Shown here piece by piece: positions 37,964 through 47,417 of a stretch of DNA of 64,000 nucleotides. The notes under the pieces were generated by a model. It was not told the origin of the DNA, ran no database searches, and saw only the letters and a list, made by a program, of their open reading frames with translations. Made by a program: the position numbers and the translations under genes. The DNA lies in NCBI RefSeq assembly GCF_023507705.1, contig NZ_JALBGD010000001.1:620001-684000 (forward strand), given 5' to 3'. The stretch comes from Stappia sp. WLB 29. GTDB taxonomy: Bacteria > Pseudomonadota > Alphaproteobacteria > Rhizobiales > Stappiaceae. How positions within the stretch are numbered: position 1 is the stretch's first letter; every line of letters starts with the position of its first letter.

Positions 37964-37992
37964 CCAGGATCGATGAGACGCGGAAAGCCGCC

Positions 37993-39258
<1,266 letters not shown>

Positions 39259-39278
39259 CAGGTAAACCCCGCGTGCTT

Positions 39279-39333
39279 CGGAAGGACTTGTCCTTCCGCT
39301 GTATCTGGCGAGAAGAACGAACCCGTTCTTCTC
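39279..39333 (-). other. Two perfect hairpins in the clpX leader
   Basis: GAGAAGAACG/CGTTCTTCTC (39310-39319 with 39324-39333, 4-base loop) and CGGAAGGAC/GTCCTTCCG (39279-39287 with 39290-39298, 2-base loop), 11 bases apart, directly ahead of the clpX start. On the minus strand neither is followed by T's, so they look like leader or processing structures; the first is followed by TTTT on the plus strand. Confidence 0.55.
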
Positions 39334-39348
39334 TTTTCCGGAACCGGA

Positions 39349-39387
39349 CTAGAGACCCGCCCGCACTCGTCCCGTAAATGTCATCAT
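39349..39387 (-). CDS. Possible 12-residue leader peptide ahead of clpX
   Basis: Reading MMTFTGRVRAGL and a TAG stop, it is preceded by a near-perfect GAGGTGG ribosome site four bases upstream of the tandem ATG codons. It ends 15 bases before the first of two hairpins in the clpX leader. No homologue is known to me; the evidence is the ribosome site and position only. It could equally be a chance ORF. Confidence 0.35.
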   Translation of the reverse strand: MMTFTGRVRAGL

Positions 39388-39502
39388 GCTTCCACCTCAA
39401 AAATCAATATACGTTTAAGGCGAAGCCATGACGCCGGCCTTCACGGGCCGGACGGAACGCCGCACGCCACCCGAGGGCGGGTCCGGCCCTGGCACCGTTA
39501 CG

Positions 39503-40144
39503 TCACTTAGACTTGTCGTCGCCGCCGGCAAGACCGGCTCGGCTGGTGATGACGCCGTCGATCAGGCCGAACTCCTTGGCCATCTCCGGTGTCAGGAACT
39601 TGTCGCGCTCCAGCGCCTCCTCGACGGCGTCGAGAGACTGGCCGGTGTGCTTCACGTAGATCTCGTTGAGCCGCTTCTTGAGGCTCAGGATCTCCTGCGC
39701 ATGCAGCATGATGTCCGCGGCGGTGCCGCGGAAGCCGCCGGACGGCTGGTGCACCATCACCCGCGAGTTCGGCAGCGAGAAGCGGCTGCCCTTGGCACCC
39801 GCCGCCAGCAGCAGCGAGCCCATGGAGGCGGCCTGGCCGATGCACAGCGTGGACACTTCCGGGCGAACGAACTGCATCGTGTCGTAGATCGCCAGGCCCG
39901 ACGTCACGTAGCCGCCGGGCGAGTTGATATAGATGGCGATCTCCTTGGTCGGGTTCTCGGCCTCGAGATAGAGCAGCTGCGCACAGACGAGCGTCGCAAG
40001 GTGATCCTCGATCGGTCCGGTCAGGAAGATGATGCGCTCCTTGAGGAGTCGCGAATAGATATCGAACGCGCGCTCGCCCCGGTTCGTCTGCTCGACGACC
40101 ATCGGCACGAGTGAGTTCACGGCGAAATCGACTGGATCCTTCAT
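39503..40144 (-). CDS. clpP: ATP-dependent Clp protease proteolytic subunit ClpP
   Basis: 213-residue serine protease forming the 14-mer chamber used by ClpX. Catalytic Ser107 (GQAASMGS), His132 (MVHQPSGG), and an Asp in the C-terminal third. Start at [10 protein letters not shown], matching rhizobial ClpP1, rather than the GTG 13 codons earlier. The N-terminal axial loop [22 protein letters not shown] is intact. In Hyphomicrobiales this is the clpP copy next to clpX. Confidence 0.97.
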   Translation of the reverse strand: MKDPVDFAVNSLVPMVVEQTNRGERAFDIYSRLLKERIIFLTGPIEDHLATLVCAQLLYLEAENPTKEIAIYINSPGGYVTSGLAIYDTMQFVRPEVSTLCIGQAASMGSLLLAAGAKGSRFSLPNSRVMVHQPSGGFRGTAADIMLHAQEILSLKKRLNEIYVKHTGQSLDAVEEALERDKFLTPEMAKEFGLIDGVITSRAGLAGGDDKSK

Positions 40145-40263
40145 GCCTCGTCCATGCTTTGGAGGAACGTTCCCGGGCTGCACCGCTCGCGCGCAGCCGC
40201 CTCTTCAAATCGGTTTGCCGCTCATCAGCGGCCGGGAACGGTCTCGGTCTCGGTCTTGAGTCG

Positions 40264-40296
40264 AAAAAAGCGACACCCATTCATAAGGGATGTCGC
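40264..40296 (-). terminator. Rho-independent terminator between tig and clpP
   Basis: Minus strand GCGACA / TGTCGC (40296-40291, 40275-40270), extended by CCC/GGG pairs with one mismatch, then TTTTTT. It lies 137 bases past the tig stop, making tig and clpP separate transcripts. A second stem without T's (40376-40402) sits nearer tig. Confidence 0.75.
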
Positions 40297-40432
40297 CTCG
40301 TATCGGAAGATAGGTGCTGACGGGTCGGGAACAAGAGTTAAAAATGCAAGGATCAAGGCTGCCTTCCTCGCGAATCCGGCCTCGGAGATGATCCGAGGCC
40401 GGTCCGTCAAACCATCATGTGGGGAACGAGGA

Positions 40433-41773
40433 TCAGGCCTCGTCCTCGTCTTCCGCCATCAGCTCGTCCTTGGTGACCGTCTTGTCGGTGACCTTGGCAA
40501 GCTCGAGGATGTAGTCGACGACCTTTTCCTCGTAGATCGGCGCCTGCAGGCTGGCGAGCGCCGTCGGATTGCTGCGGTAGAAGTCGAAGACCTGCTTCTC
40601 CTGGCCCGGGAACTGGCGAACCTTGTCGTAGAGCGCGCGCTGCACCTCTTCGTCGGTCACCTTGACCTGGTTCTGCTCGCCGACCTCGGAGAGCACCAGG
40701 CCGAGACGGACACGGCGCTCGGCGATCTTGCGGTACTCGCCGCGAGCCTCTTCCTCGGTCGTCTCCTCGTCCTCAAAGGACTTGCCGGAACGCTGCATGT
40801 CCTGCTCGACCTGGCGCCACACGCCGTCGAACTCGGACTGCACCAGACGCTCGGGCAGATCGAACGTATAGACCTCGTCCAGCTTGTCGAGCAGCTGACG
40901 CTTCACCTTCTGGCGGGTCATCGCGCCGTACTGGCTCTCGATCTGGCCGCGGATGATCTCCTTCAGCTTGTCGAGGCCCTCCAGGCCCAGGCCCTTGGCG
41001 AAGTCGTCATCGATCTTCACCTCGCCCGGCGCCTGCACTTCCTTGACGACGATGTCGAAGGTCACGGCCTTGCCGGCCAGGTGCTTGGCCGGATAGTCCT
41101 CGGGGAAGGACACCTCGATGACCTTCTCGTCCCCGGCCTTGAGACCGACGAGCTGCTCCTCGAAGCCCGGGATGAACTGCTTGGAGCCGAGCACCAACTG
41201 GCCGTTCTCGTCGGCGCCGCCGTCGAACGGCGTGCCGTCCAGCTTACCGAGATAGCTCATGAGGACGCGGTCGCCCTCCTCGGCAGCACCGTCCTTGGTC
41301 TCGAACGGCTTGTTGTTGTCGGCGATCTGGGCGATCTGCTCGTCGATCTCGGCATCGGAGATCTCGACGACCGGACGCTCGATCTCGACCGTCTTGAAGT
41401 CGATCAGCTCGAATTCCGGCAGGATGTCGTAGCTCAACTTGAACGAGATGTCGGCAGACCCCGACAGGATCGCCTCGGCATCGCCGTCCGGCAGATCGAT
41501 CTCGGACTGCAGCGCCGGCTTCTCGTTGCGCTCCTCGACCGCCTTGCGGGTGGTCTCGTTCAGGAGTTCGTTGAGGATCTCGGCGGTCGCCTGGCGCCCG
41601 TAGAGGCGCTTCAGGTGCGCAGCCGGCACCTTGCCCGGCCGGAAGCCCTTGATCTTCACCTTGTCCTTGAGGTCATCAAGGTACGTATCGAGGCGGCTAG
41701 CAAGCTCAGACGCCGGAATGACGACTTTCAGTTCGCGTTTCAGCCCCTCGGCCAGCGTTTCGGTTACCTGCAT
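40433..41773 (-). CDS. tig: Trigger factor (ribosome-bound chaperone)
   Basis: 446 residues. The N-terminal ribosome-docking domain has the signature GFRPGKVP (about 43-50); the FKBP-type prolyl isomerase domain is at about 155-245 (EEGDRVLMSYLGKLDGTPFDGG, FIPGFEEQLVGLKAGDEK); the C-terminal helical substrate cradle extends to an acidic tail (AEDEDEA). Binds nascent chains at the exit tunnel. Downstream of tRNA-Leu and upstream of clpP, a widely conserved order. Confidence 0.97.
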   Translation of the reverse strand: MQVTETLAEGLKRELKVVIPASELASRLDTYLDDLKDKVKIKGFRPGKVPAAHLKRLYGRQATAEILNELLNETTRKAVEERNEKPALQSEIDLPDGDAEAILSGSADISFKLSYDILPEFELIDFKTVEIERPVVEISDAEIDEQIAQIADNNKPFETKDGAAEEGDRVLMSYLGKLDGTPFDGGADENGQLVLGSKQFIPGFEEQLVGLKAGDEKVIEVSFPEDYPAKHLAGKAVTFDIVVKEVQAPGEVKIDDDFAKGLGLEGLDKLKEIIRGQIESQYGAMTRQKVKRQLLDKLDEVYTFDLPERLVQSEFDGVWRQVEQDMQRSGKSFEDEETTEEEARGEYRKIAERRVRLGLVLSEVGEQNQVKVTDEEVQRALYDKVRQFPGQEKQVFDFYRSNPTALASLQAPIYEEKVVDYILELAKVTDKTVTKDELMAEDEDEA

Positions 41774-41895
41774 GGTCGTGTGCTTCGTCCTAGATCGAGA
41801 ACGTCTTTCCGACTGCTCTTGTGATTGTGTGCCCGGTTGGGCTTGCTTGACCGGATTCGCTGCCAAAACAGGAGCGCATCGCCCAAGGCCTGACG

Positions 41896-41980
41896 TGGTG
41901 CGGGCGGAGGGACTTGAACCCCCACGGCTTGCGCCACCAGAACCTAAATCTGGCGTGTCTACCAGTTCCACCACGCCCGC
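41896..41980 (-). tRNA. tRNA-Leu (anticodon TAG)
   Basis: 85-nt class II tRNA: acceptor GCGGGCG against CGCCCGC, anticodon arm CCAGA-TTTAGGT-TCTGG, long variable arm, T arm GGGGG-TTCAAGT-CCCTC, encoded ACCA. It reads CTA and probably other CTN codons. Confidence 0.96.
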
Positions 41981-42016
41981 GACGTGCCTTAAAGCGCCCG
42001 AAGTCAAGGCGCGGCC

Positions 42017-42044
42017 TCTATAGCACCCCGCCCGGCAGGGTCAA
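42017..42044 (-). promoter_or_regulatory. Sigma-70 promoter of tRNA-Leu
   Basis: Minus strand TTGACC (42044-42039), 16-base spacer, TATAGA (42022-42017), about 30 bases before the tRNA 5' end. Readthrough could help express tig. Confidence 0.65.
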
Positions 42045-42107
42045 AGAAAAAACGGGGATCCTCGACAGGCTGTGCAGCGCAATCTGGAGCGCGCGTCCCC
42101 GCTCCGC

Positions 42108-43637
42108 TCAGCCCTTGCCGGAAAAGAATTCCGCCAAGGCCTGCCGCAGAGCCGGCTCAAGATCCTCCGCCGTCAGCGCAGCCCCCGCCAGTGCGCCGGC
42201 GCGGCCATGCAGCCATACCCCGGCACAAGCCGCATGGAAGCCGTCCAGCCCCTGCGCCAGGAAGCCGGTGACGATGCCCGACAGCACGTCGCCGGAGCCG
42301 GCTGTGGCAAGCCAGGCCGGTGCATTGTCGTTGATCGCCGCGCGCCCATCCGGTGCGGCGACGACCGTGTCCGCCCCCTTCAGCACCACGACAGCCCCGC
42401 TCGCTCGTGCCCCGGCCCGTGCCCGGTCAAGCCGCGAGGTCATTCCAGCACTCTCGCTAAAAAGCCGCGCGAACTCCCCCTCATGCGGCGTCAGCACGAC
42501 ATCGGCCGCCCGTTCGCCCGTGCGGTGGGCAATCGCGGCCGCCAACACATCGGCCTGCCCGGAAAAGGATGTGATCGCGTCGGCGTCCAGAAGCACCGCC
42601 CGCTCGCCGGACAGGCAGACGAGCGCAAGCGAGCGGGTGGCCTCGCCGACACCGGCACCCGGCCCCAGCGCCACCGCATTCAGCCGCCGGTCGGCCAGCA
42701 TCTCGGAGAGCCCCTCGCTGCTTCGGAAGGTGCGCACCATCACCGCCGTCAGATGGCTGGCATTGACCAGCGCCGCGGAAGGCGGCGTCGCCACCGTGAC
42801 GAGCCCGGCCCCGGCCCGGAGCGCAGCGCTGGCGGCCAGCCGCGCCGCTCCGGTGGACAAGGCCGGCCCGGACACCACCACCGCATGACCGCGCGTATAT
42901 TTGTGCCCGTCGAGCGAGGGCGGGCAAAGCCCTGCGCCCCACAGCGCCGGATCGTTGCGCCAGGCCTTTCCCCGCTCGCTGCCATGCACCTCGCCGAGGA
43001 CGGAGGGGGAAATGCCGATATCGGCAAGCTCCACCCGCCCGGCGAGCAGCCGGCCCGGCAGCAGCAGGTGGCCCGGTTTCAGGCGGAAGAACGTTACTGT
43101 CCGGCTGGCGCGGATCGCCGGCCCCATGGCCTCCCCGCTCGCCCCGTTCACGCCGGATGGCAGGTCGACGGCCAGGACCGGCAGGTGAGAGGCGTTCACC
43201 CGCTCGACAGCCTCGGCCGCCACACCCTCGATGGGGCGCGCGAGCCCCGCTCCGAACAGCGCGTCGATCACCACAGACGCCTGTCCCGGCACCACACCCA
43301 GCGTTTCCTGCGAGAGCACGCCGGCGCGAAGGCCTGCCGCCGTCATTTCGGAAAAGGCTTGCGCCGCATCGCCCGTCAGCCGGCCGGGATCGCCGAGCAG
43401 CAGCACCTCGACGCGGTAGCCGCGCTGGCGGAGCACCTTCGCCGCGACGAATCCGTCGCCGCCATTGTTGCCGGGACCGGCCAGCACCAGAACCTGCCCC
43501 GAATGCCCGGCCATGCGGCTGCAGGCATCGGCCACCGCCAGCCCCGCCCGCCGCATCAGGTCAATGCCCGGCACGCCGCCGGCAATGGCGAGCGCATCCG
43601 CCCGCCCCATCTCGGCCGGAGTGAGAAGTTCGATCAA
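42108..43637 (-). CDS. nnrDE: Bifunctional NAD(P)H-hydrate epimerase / ADP-dependent dehydratase
   Basis: 509-residue repair enzyme for damaged NADH and NADPH. The N-terminal epimerase half (about 1-215) has the cofactor motif VLAGPGNNGGDGFVAAKVLRQRG-like stretch. The C-terminal ribokinase-like dehydratase half (about 225-505) has the motifs GPGAGVGEATRS, LTPHEGEFARLF and the catalytic TAGSGDVLSGIVTG. The fused form (YjeF/Nnr) is the standard bacterial arrangement. Overlaps the VOC gene by 4 bases; glnB and glnA lie on the other strand upstream. Confidence 0.95.
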   Translation of the reverse strand: MIELLTPAEMGRADALAIAGGVPGIDLMRRAGLAVADACSRMAGHSGQVLVLAGPGNNGGDGFVAAKVLRQRGYRVEVLLLGDPGRLTGDAAQAFSEMTAAGLRAGVLSQETLGVVPGQASVVIDALFGAGLARPIEGVAAEAVERVNASHLPVLAVDLPSGVNGASGEAMGPAIRASRTVTFFRLKPGHLLLPGRLLAGRVELADIGISPSVLGEVHGSERGKAWRNDPALWGAGLCPPSLDGHKYTRGHAVVVSGPALSTGAARLAASAALRAGAGLVTVATPPSAALVNASHLTAVMVRTFRSSEGLSEMLADRRLNAVALGPGAGVGEATRSLALVCLSGERAVLLDADAITSFSGQADVLAAAIAHRTGERAADVVLTPHEGEFARLFSESAGMTSRLDRARAGARASGAVVVLKGADTVVAAPDGRAAINDNAPAWLATAGSGDVLSGIVTGFLAQGLDGFHAACAGVWLHGRAGALAGAALTAEDLEPALRQALAEFFSGKG

Positions 43638-44068
43638 GCACCGCCCCCAGCGCCCGTGCTCCCGCCGGCAATCACCACCGCCTGCGGCTCGGACAGTTCG
43701 ATCAGATTGCCGTCGGGATCGCGAATATAAACGGAGCGCAGCGGCGATTGGGCGCCGGTGCGCGAGACGGGCCCCTCCTCGATCGGCACACCGGCCTCCT
43801 TCAGCCGTGCAATCGCCGCCTCAAGCGAGGCCACCAGAAAACACAAATCGCCCGATCCAGCCGTAGGCTTGCGCGCGGCAGGGGAAAACTCCGCCCCCGC
43901 CTTGTGCAGGTTGATCTTCTGCGCGCCGAAATGCAGCGCCCGCCGGCCGCCGCCGAACACCTCCTCCTCCATGCCCAGCACACCGCAATAGAAGCCGATG
44001 GTCTCGTCGATATCCGCAACCGTCAGGACCAGGTGGTCGAGCGCTTCGATCCGCATCCGTATCTCCAT
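43634..44068 (-). CDS. VOC-family (glyoxalase/dioxygenase fold) protein
   Basis: 144-residue protein with one vicinal-oxygen-chelate repeat pair: ALDHLVLTVADIDETIGFYCGVLGM, then GDLCFLVASLEAAIARLKEAGV and SVYIRDPDGNLIELSE. Potential metal ligands H (ALDHLVL), H (RALHFG) and E (NLIELSE) are present, so it is probably a metalloenzyme. Similar to uncharacterised virulence-protein/bleomycin-resistance-type VOC members; substrate unknown. Coupled to nnrDE by an ATGA overlap. ATG 44056 is an alternative start. Confidence 0.85.
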   Translation of the reverse strand: MEIRMRIEALDHLVLTVADIDETIGFYCGVLGMEEEVFGGGRRALHFGAQKINLHKAGAEFSPAARKPTAGSGDLCFLVASLEAAIARLKEAGVPIEEGPVSRTGAQSPLRSVYIRDPDGNLIELSEPQAVVIAGGSTGAGGGA

Positions 44069-44396
44069 GTCGTTTCCCTGTCTCGAATTATCGAGCACGC
44101 TCCCGCACGGAAGCGCCATGTGGCAAGCGAGTTTGGCCGAATGGCACAGGCACGCAAGCCGGTTTCGGACGGCCAGGAGCAGAAGACTGCCCATCGATTG
44201 GGCGAAAAGGTCGGGATCGAGGCACTCCCCGACGACCTCCACCCCCCGTTAAGGTCGATTTGGCGCGCTCAGATTCGCCTATTTATTGTTCAATACGCAC
44301 AGTATTTAATCATAGCTTCGACGCCGGACGCTGGACGGCCCGGAAAACCCTGCTGGAATTGCCCGATTTGCAGGCTCTTTTTTCGGCAAGCAAACT

Positions 44397-44412
44397 TGGC
44401 ACGGTGCATGCT
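44397..44412 (+). promoter_or_regulatory. Sigma-54 (RpoN) promoter of glnB-glnA
   Basis: TGGCACGGTGCATGCT matches TGGCACG-N4-TTGCW at all key positions except one T: GG at 44398-44399 and GC at 44410-44411 with exactly ten bases between. It is 70 bases before the glnB ATG. NtrC-dependent control of PII and glutamine synthetase through such promoters is well established. The rest of the 413-base gap (44069-44481) has an AT-rich island near 44280-44310 that may hold a second promoter. Confidence 0.85.
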
Positions 44413-44463
44413 AGTCAGGAGATGGCACAGGCCCGGAACGGCCGGCATTTCGAAACCGAATGA

Positions 44464-44820
<357 letters not shown>

Positions 44821-44946
44821 GGCTCTGGCCGAATTTACGGCCGAAACTTCCGGGCGGCCCGGCAGGTCCAGAAGCGGACTGCCAAGGCGGCCCATCTGCA
44901 AGAACCCCAACGGGACCGACCCCAAGGAAAACAGGGAAAATCTTAA

Positions 44947-46356
44947 ATGACGAGCGCCAGCGACATTCTCAAGCAGATCAAGGACAAGGACATCAAGTTC
45001 GTCGACCTGCGGTTCTCCGATCCGCGCGGCAAGCTGCAGCACGTGACCATGGACGCAGGCCTGGTCGATGAGGACATGTTCGCTGAAGGCGTCGCCTTCG
45101 ACGGCTCCTCCATCGCCGGCTGGAAGGCGATCAACGAGTCCGACATGACGCTCGTGCTCGATCCGGACACCGTCCACGTCGATCCGTTCTTCGCCCAGTC
45201 GACCATCTCGATCATCTGCGACATCATCGATCCGGTCTCCGGCGAGGCCTACAACCGCGACCCGCGCACCACGGCCAAGAAGGCCGAGGCCTATGTCAGC
45301 TCGCTCGGTATCGGCGACACCGTGTATGTTGGCCCGGAAGCCGAGTTCTTCATCTTCGACGACGTGCGTTTCTCGGCCGATCCGTACAACACCGGCTTCA
45401 AGATCGACAGCATGGAACTGCCGTCGAACATGGGCTCTGAATACGAGACGGGCAACCTCGGCCACCGTCCGCGCACCAAGGGCGGCTACTTCCCGGTCCC
45501 GCCGATCGACAGCTGCCAGGACATCCGCTCCGAGATGCTGACGGTCCTGACCGAGATGGGCGTCACCGTCGAGAAGCACCACCACGAGGTGGCTGCGGCC
45601 CAGCATGAGCTCGGCATCAAGTTCGACACGCTGACCCGCAACGCCGACAAGATGCAGATCTACAAGTACGTCGTGCACCAGGTCGCCCATGCCTACGGCA
45701 AGACCGCGACCTTCATGCCGAAGCCGGTCTTCGGCGACAACGGCACCGGCATGCACGTGCACCAGTCGATCTGGAAGGACGGCAAGCCCGTCTTCGCCGG
45801 CAACCAGTATGCGGACCTGTCGGAGAGCTGCCTGTACTACATCGGCGGCATCCTGAAGCATGCCAAGGCCCTGAACGCCTTCACCAACCCCTCGACCAAC
45901 TCCTACAAGCGTCTGGTCCCGGGCTACGAGGCTCCGGTGCTGCTGGCCTACTCCTCGCGCAACCGCTCGGCCTCCTGCCGCATCCCCTTCACCTCCTCCC
46001 CGAAGGCGAAGCGCATCGAGGTCCGCTTCCCGGATCCGTCGGCCAACCCGTATCTCGCTTTCGCGTCGATGCTGATGGCCGGTCTGGACGGCATCAAGAA
46101 CAAGATCCACCCGGGCGACGCGATGGACAAGAACCTCTACGACCTGCCGCCGGAGGAGCTGAAGGAAATTCCGACCGTCTGCGGTTCGCTTCGCGAGGCT
46201 CTGGAGTCGCTCGACGCCGACCGTGAGTTCCTGAAGGCCGGCGGCGTCATGGACGACGACCAGATCGACGCCTACATCGAGCTGAAGATGGAAGAGAACA
46301 TGCGGTACGAGATGACGCCGCATCCGGTCGAGTACGACATGTACTACTCGGTCTGA
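44947..46356 (+). CDS. glnA: Glutamine synthetase type I
   Basis: 469 residues; forms glutamine from glutamate, ammonia and ATP as a dodecamer. The beta-grasp N-terminal domain has [17 protein letters not shown], the catalytic domain [12 protein letters not shown], metal-binding [21 protein letters not shown] motif [20 protein letters not shown], and the adenylylation site Tyr near 397 in [11 protein letters not shown], so control by GlnE is expected. A good terminator follows. Confidence 0.98.
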   Translation: MTSASDILKQIKDKDIKFVDLRFSDPRGKLQHVTMDAGLVDEDMFAEGVAFDGSSIAGWKAINESDMTLVLDPDTVHVDPFFAQSTISIICDIIDPVSGEAYNRDPRTTAKKAEAYVSSLGIGDTVYVGPEAEFFIFDDVRFSADPYNTGFKIDSMELPSNMGSEYETGNLGHRPRTKGGYFPVPPIDSCQDIRSEMLTVLTEMGVTVEKHHHEVAAAQHELGIKFDTLTRNADKMQIYKYVVHQVAHAYGKTATFMPKPVFGDNGTGMHVHQSIWKDGKPVFAGNQYADLSESCLYYIGGILKHAKALNAFTNPSTNSYKRLVPGYEAPVLLAYSSRNRSASCRIPFTSSPKAKRIEVRFPDPSANPYLAFASMLMAGLDGIKNKIHPGDAMDKNLYDLPPEELKEIPTVCGSLREALESLDADREFLKAGGVMDDDQIDAYIELKMEENMRYEMTPHPVEYDMYYSV

Positions 46357-46396
46357 TCCGCAGGGCTCCGGCCAAGCGATCTTCTGCAAAGACAGG

Positions 46397-46427
46397 AAAC
46401 CCCCGGCGTCATCCGCCGGGGGTTTTT
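46397..46427 (+). terminator. Rho-independent terminator of glnA
   Basis: AAACCCCCGGCG / CGCCGGGGGTTT with a 5-base loop, then TTT; 40 bases past the glnA stop. The A run at its start allows some use on the other strand too. Confidence 0.85.
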
Positions 46428-46451
46428 CGTTTCGCGGTCGGCAGGACCGGA

Positions 46452-47276
46452 TCAGACCAGCGCAAAGACCCGGCTCGGGCCGCCCGTCGCGCCCTTGATC
46501 TTCGGTGCGCCGACGACCAGCGTCGCGCCGGTTGCCGGCACTTCGTCCAAGCCGGCAAGGCACTCCAGCCCCCAACGCCCGGACGGCAGCCAGGTGTAGT
46601 GGGTGTCGAATGTCTTGGAGGCACCGTGGTCGAGAGACAGCGTGTCGACGGCAATGCCGACCACGCCCTTCTCCATCAGATAGAGGCACGCCTCCTTGGA
46701 AAAGCCGGGGAAGTGCATGGCCCCCTCGCCGTCTGCATTGCGATAGCGCTCGCTCGCCACATGCTGCGCCCAACCCGAATTCATCGCGACGCAGCCACCC
46801 GCCGGCACCGCGCCGTGCGCCGCCTCGAAGGTCTTGAGATCCTCGACCGAAAGCTGATGATCGGGATCGGCGGCCGCCTTCTCACGAATGTCGACGACCG
46901 CCAGCGGCACGATCAACTGGTCCATCGGGATCTCGTCCGCGCCCACCCCGTCGGCGGAAAAATGCAGCGGCGCATCGAGATGCGTGCCGGTGTGCTCGTC
47001 GAGATGCCACTGGTACATGTTGAAGCCGTCCTTGGAGAACTCCGCGGTCCGCTCCATCCGCAGCTGCGGTTTGCCGAAGAAGGTGGGGAAATCCTCGCCC
47101 ATCGCATGGGTCAGATCGACGGCACGGGTGAACGAGACATCCGCCGCGTGGGCCGCGCGCGGCGGCGGAAAGGCGGCGAAGACGGCTGCTCCCGCCGTCG
47201 TCCCGACGAGCCCCTTGAGCAGACCGCGGCGGCTCAGCCGGCGGGCAACGACTTCCTGGCATCCTGGAACGCACAT
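46452..47276 (-). CDS. Cyclase-family (kynurenine formamidase-like) hydrolase with Tat signal
   Basis: 274 residues of the PF04199 cyclase family. The metal-binding motif HTGTHLDAPLHF (about 95-106) is intact, as are LTHAMGEDFPTFFG and IAVDTLSLDHG. The N terminus has a twin-arginine signal (RRLSRRGLLKGLVG, about 12-25, cleavage near AHAAD at 45), so the folded metalloenzyme should reach the periplasm. Most family members are cytoplasmic. Substrate is unknown; relatives hydrolyse formylkynurenine, cyclic amides or isatin. Convergent with glnA. Confidence 0.87.
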   Translation of the reverse strand: MCVPGCQEVVARRLSRRGLLKGLVGTTAGAAVFAAFPPPRAAHAADVSFTRAVDLTHAMGEDFPTFFGKPQLRMERTAEFSKDGFNMYQWHLDEHTGTHLDAPLHFSADGVGADEIPMDQLIVPLAVVDIREKAAADPDHQLSVEDLKTFEAAHGAVPAGGCVAMNSGWAQHVASERYRNADGEGAMHFPGFSKEACLYLMEKGVVGIAVDTLSLDHGASKTFDTHYTWLPSGRWGLECLAGLDEVPATGATLVVGAPKIKGATGGPSRVFALV

Positions 47277-47417
47277 GTCTGTTTCCCCTCTTTTGGAACA
47301 GGTTGCGTTCCATCCTAGGCTGCGTTCGCGCCGGCCCGCAATCGGCCTTTCGCCGAGCCTGCGCGGCGGCTCCCCTCCCTCTTGCGCCGCCCCGCATTTC
47401 CGGCCATTGATCCGCCC

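Noticed and set aside
40309-40335. CTTGTT-N15-CCTATC on the minus strand as a heat-shock promoter of clpP
   Set aside because: A canonical terminator with six T's (40264-40296) lies immediately downstream, so transcripts from here would end before clpP.
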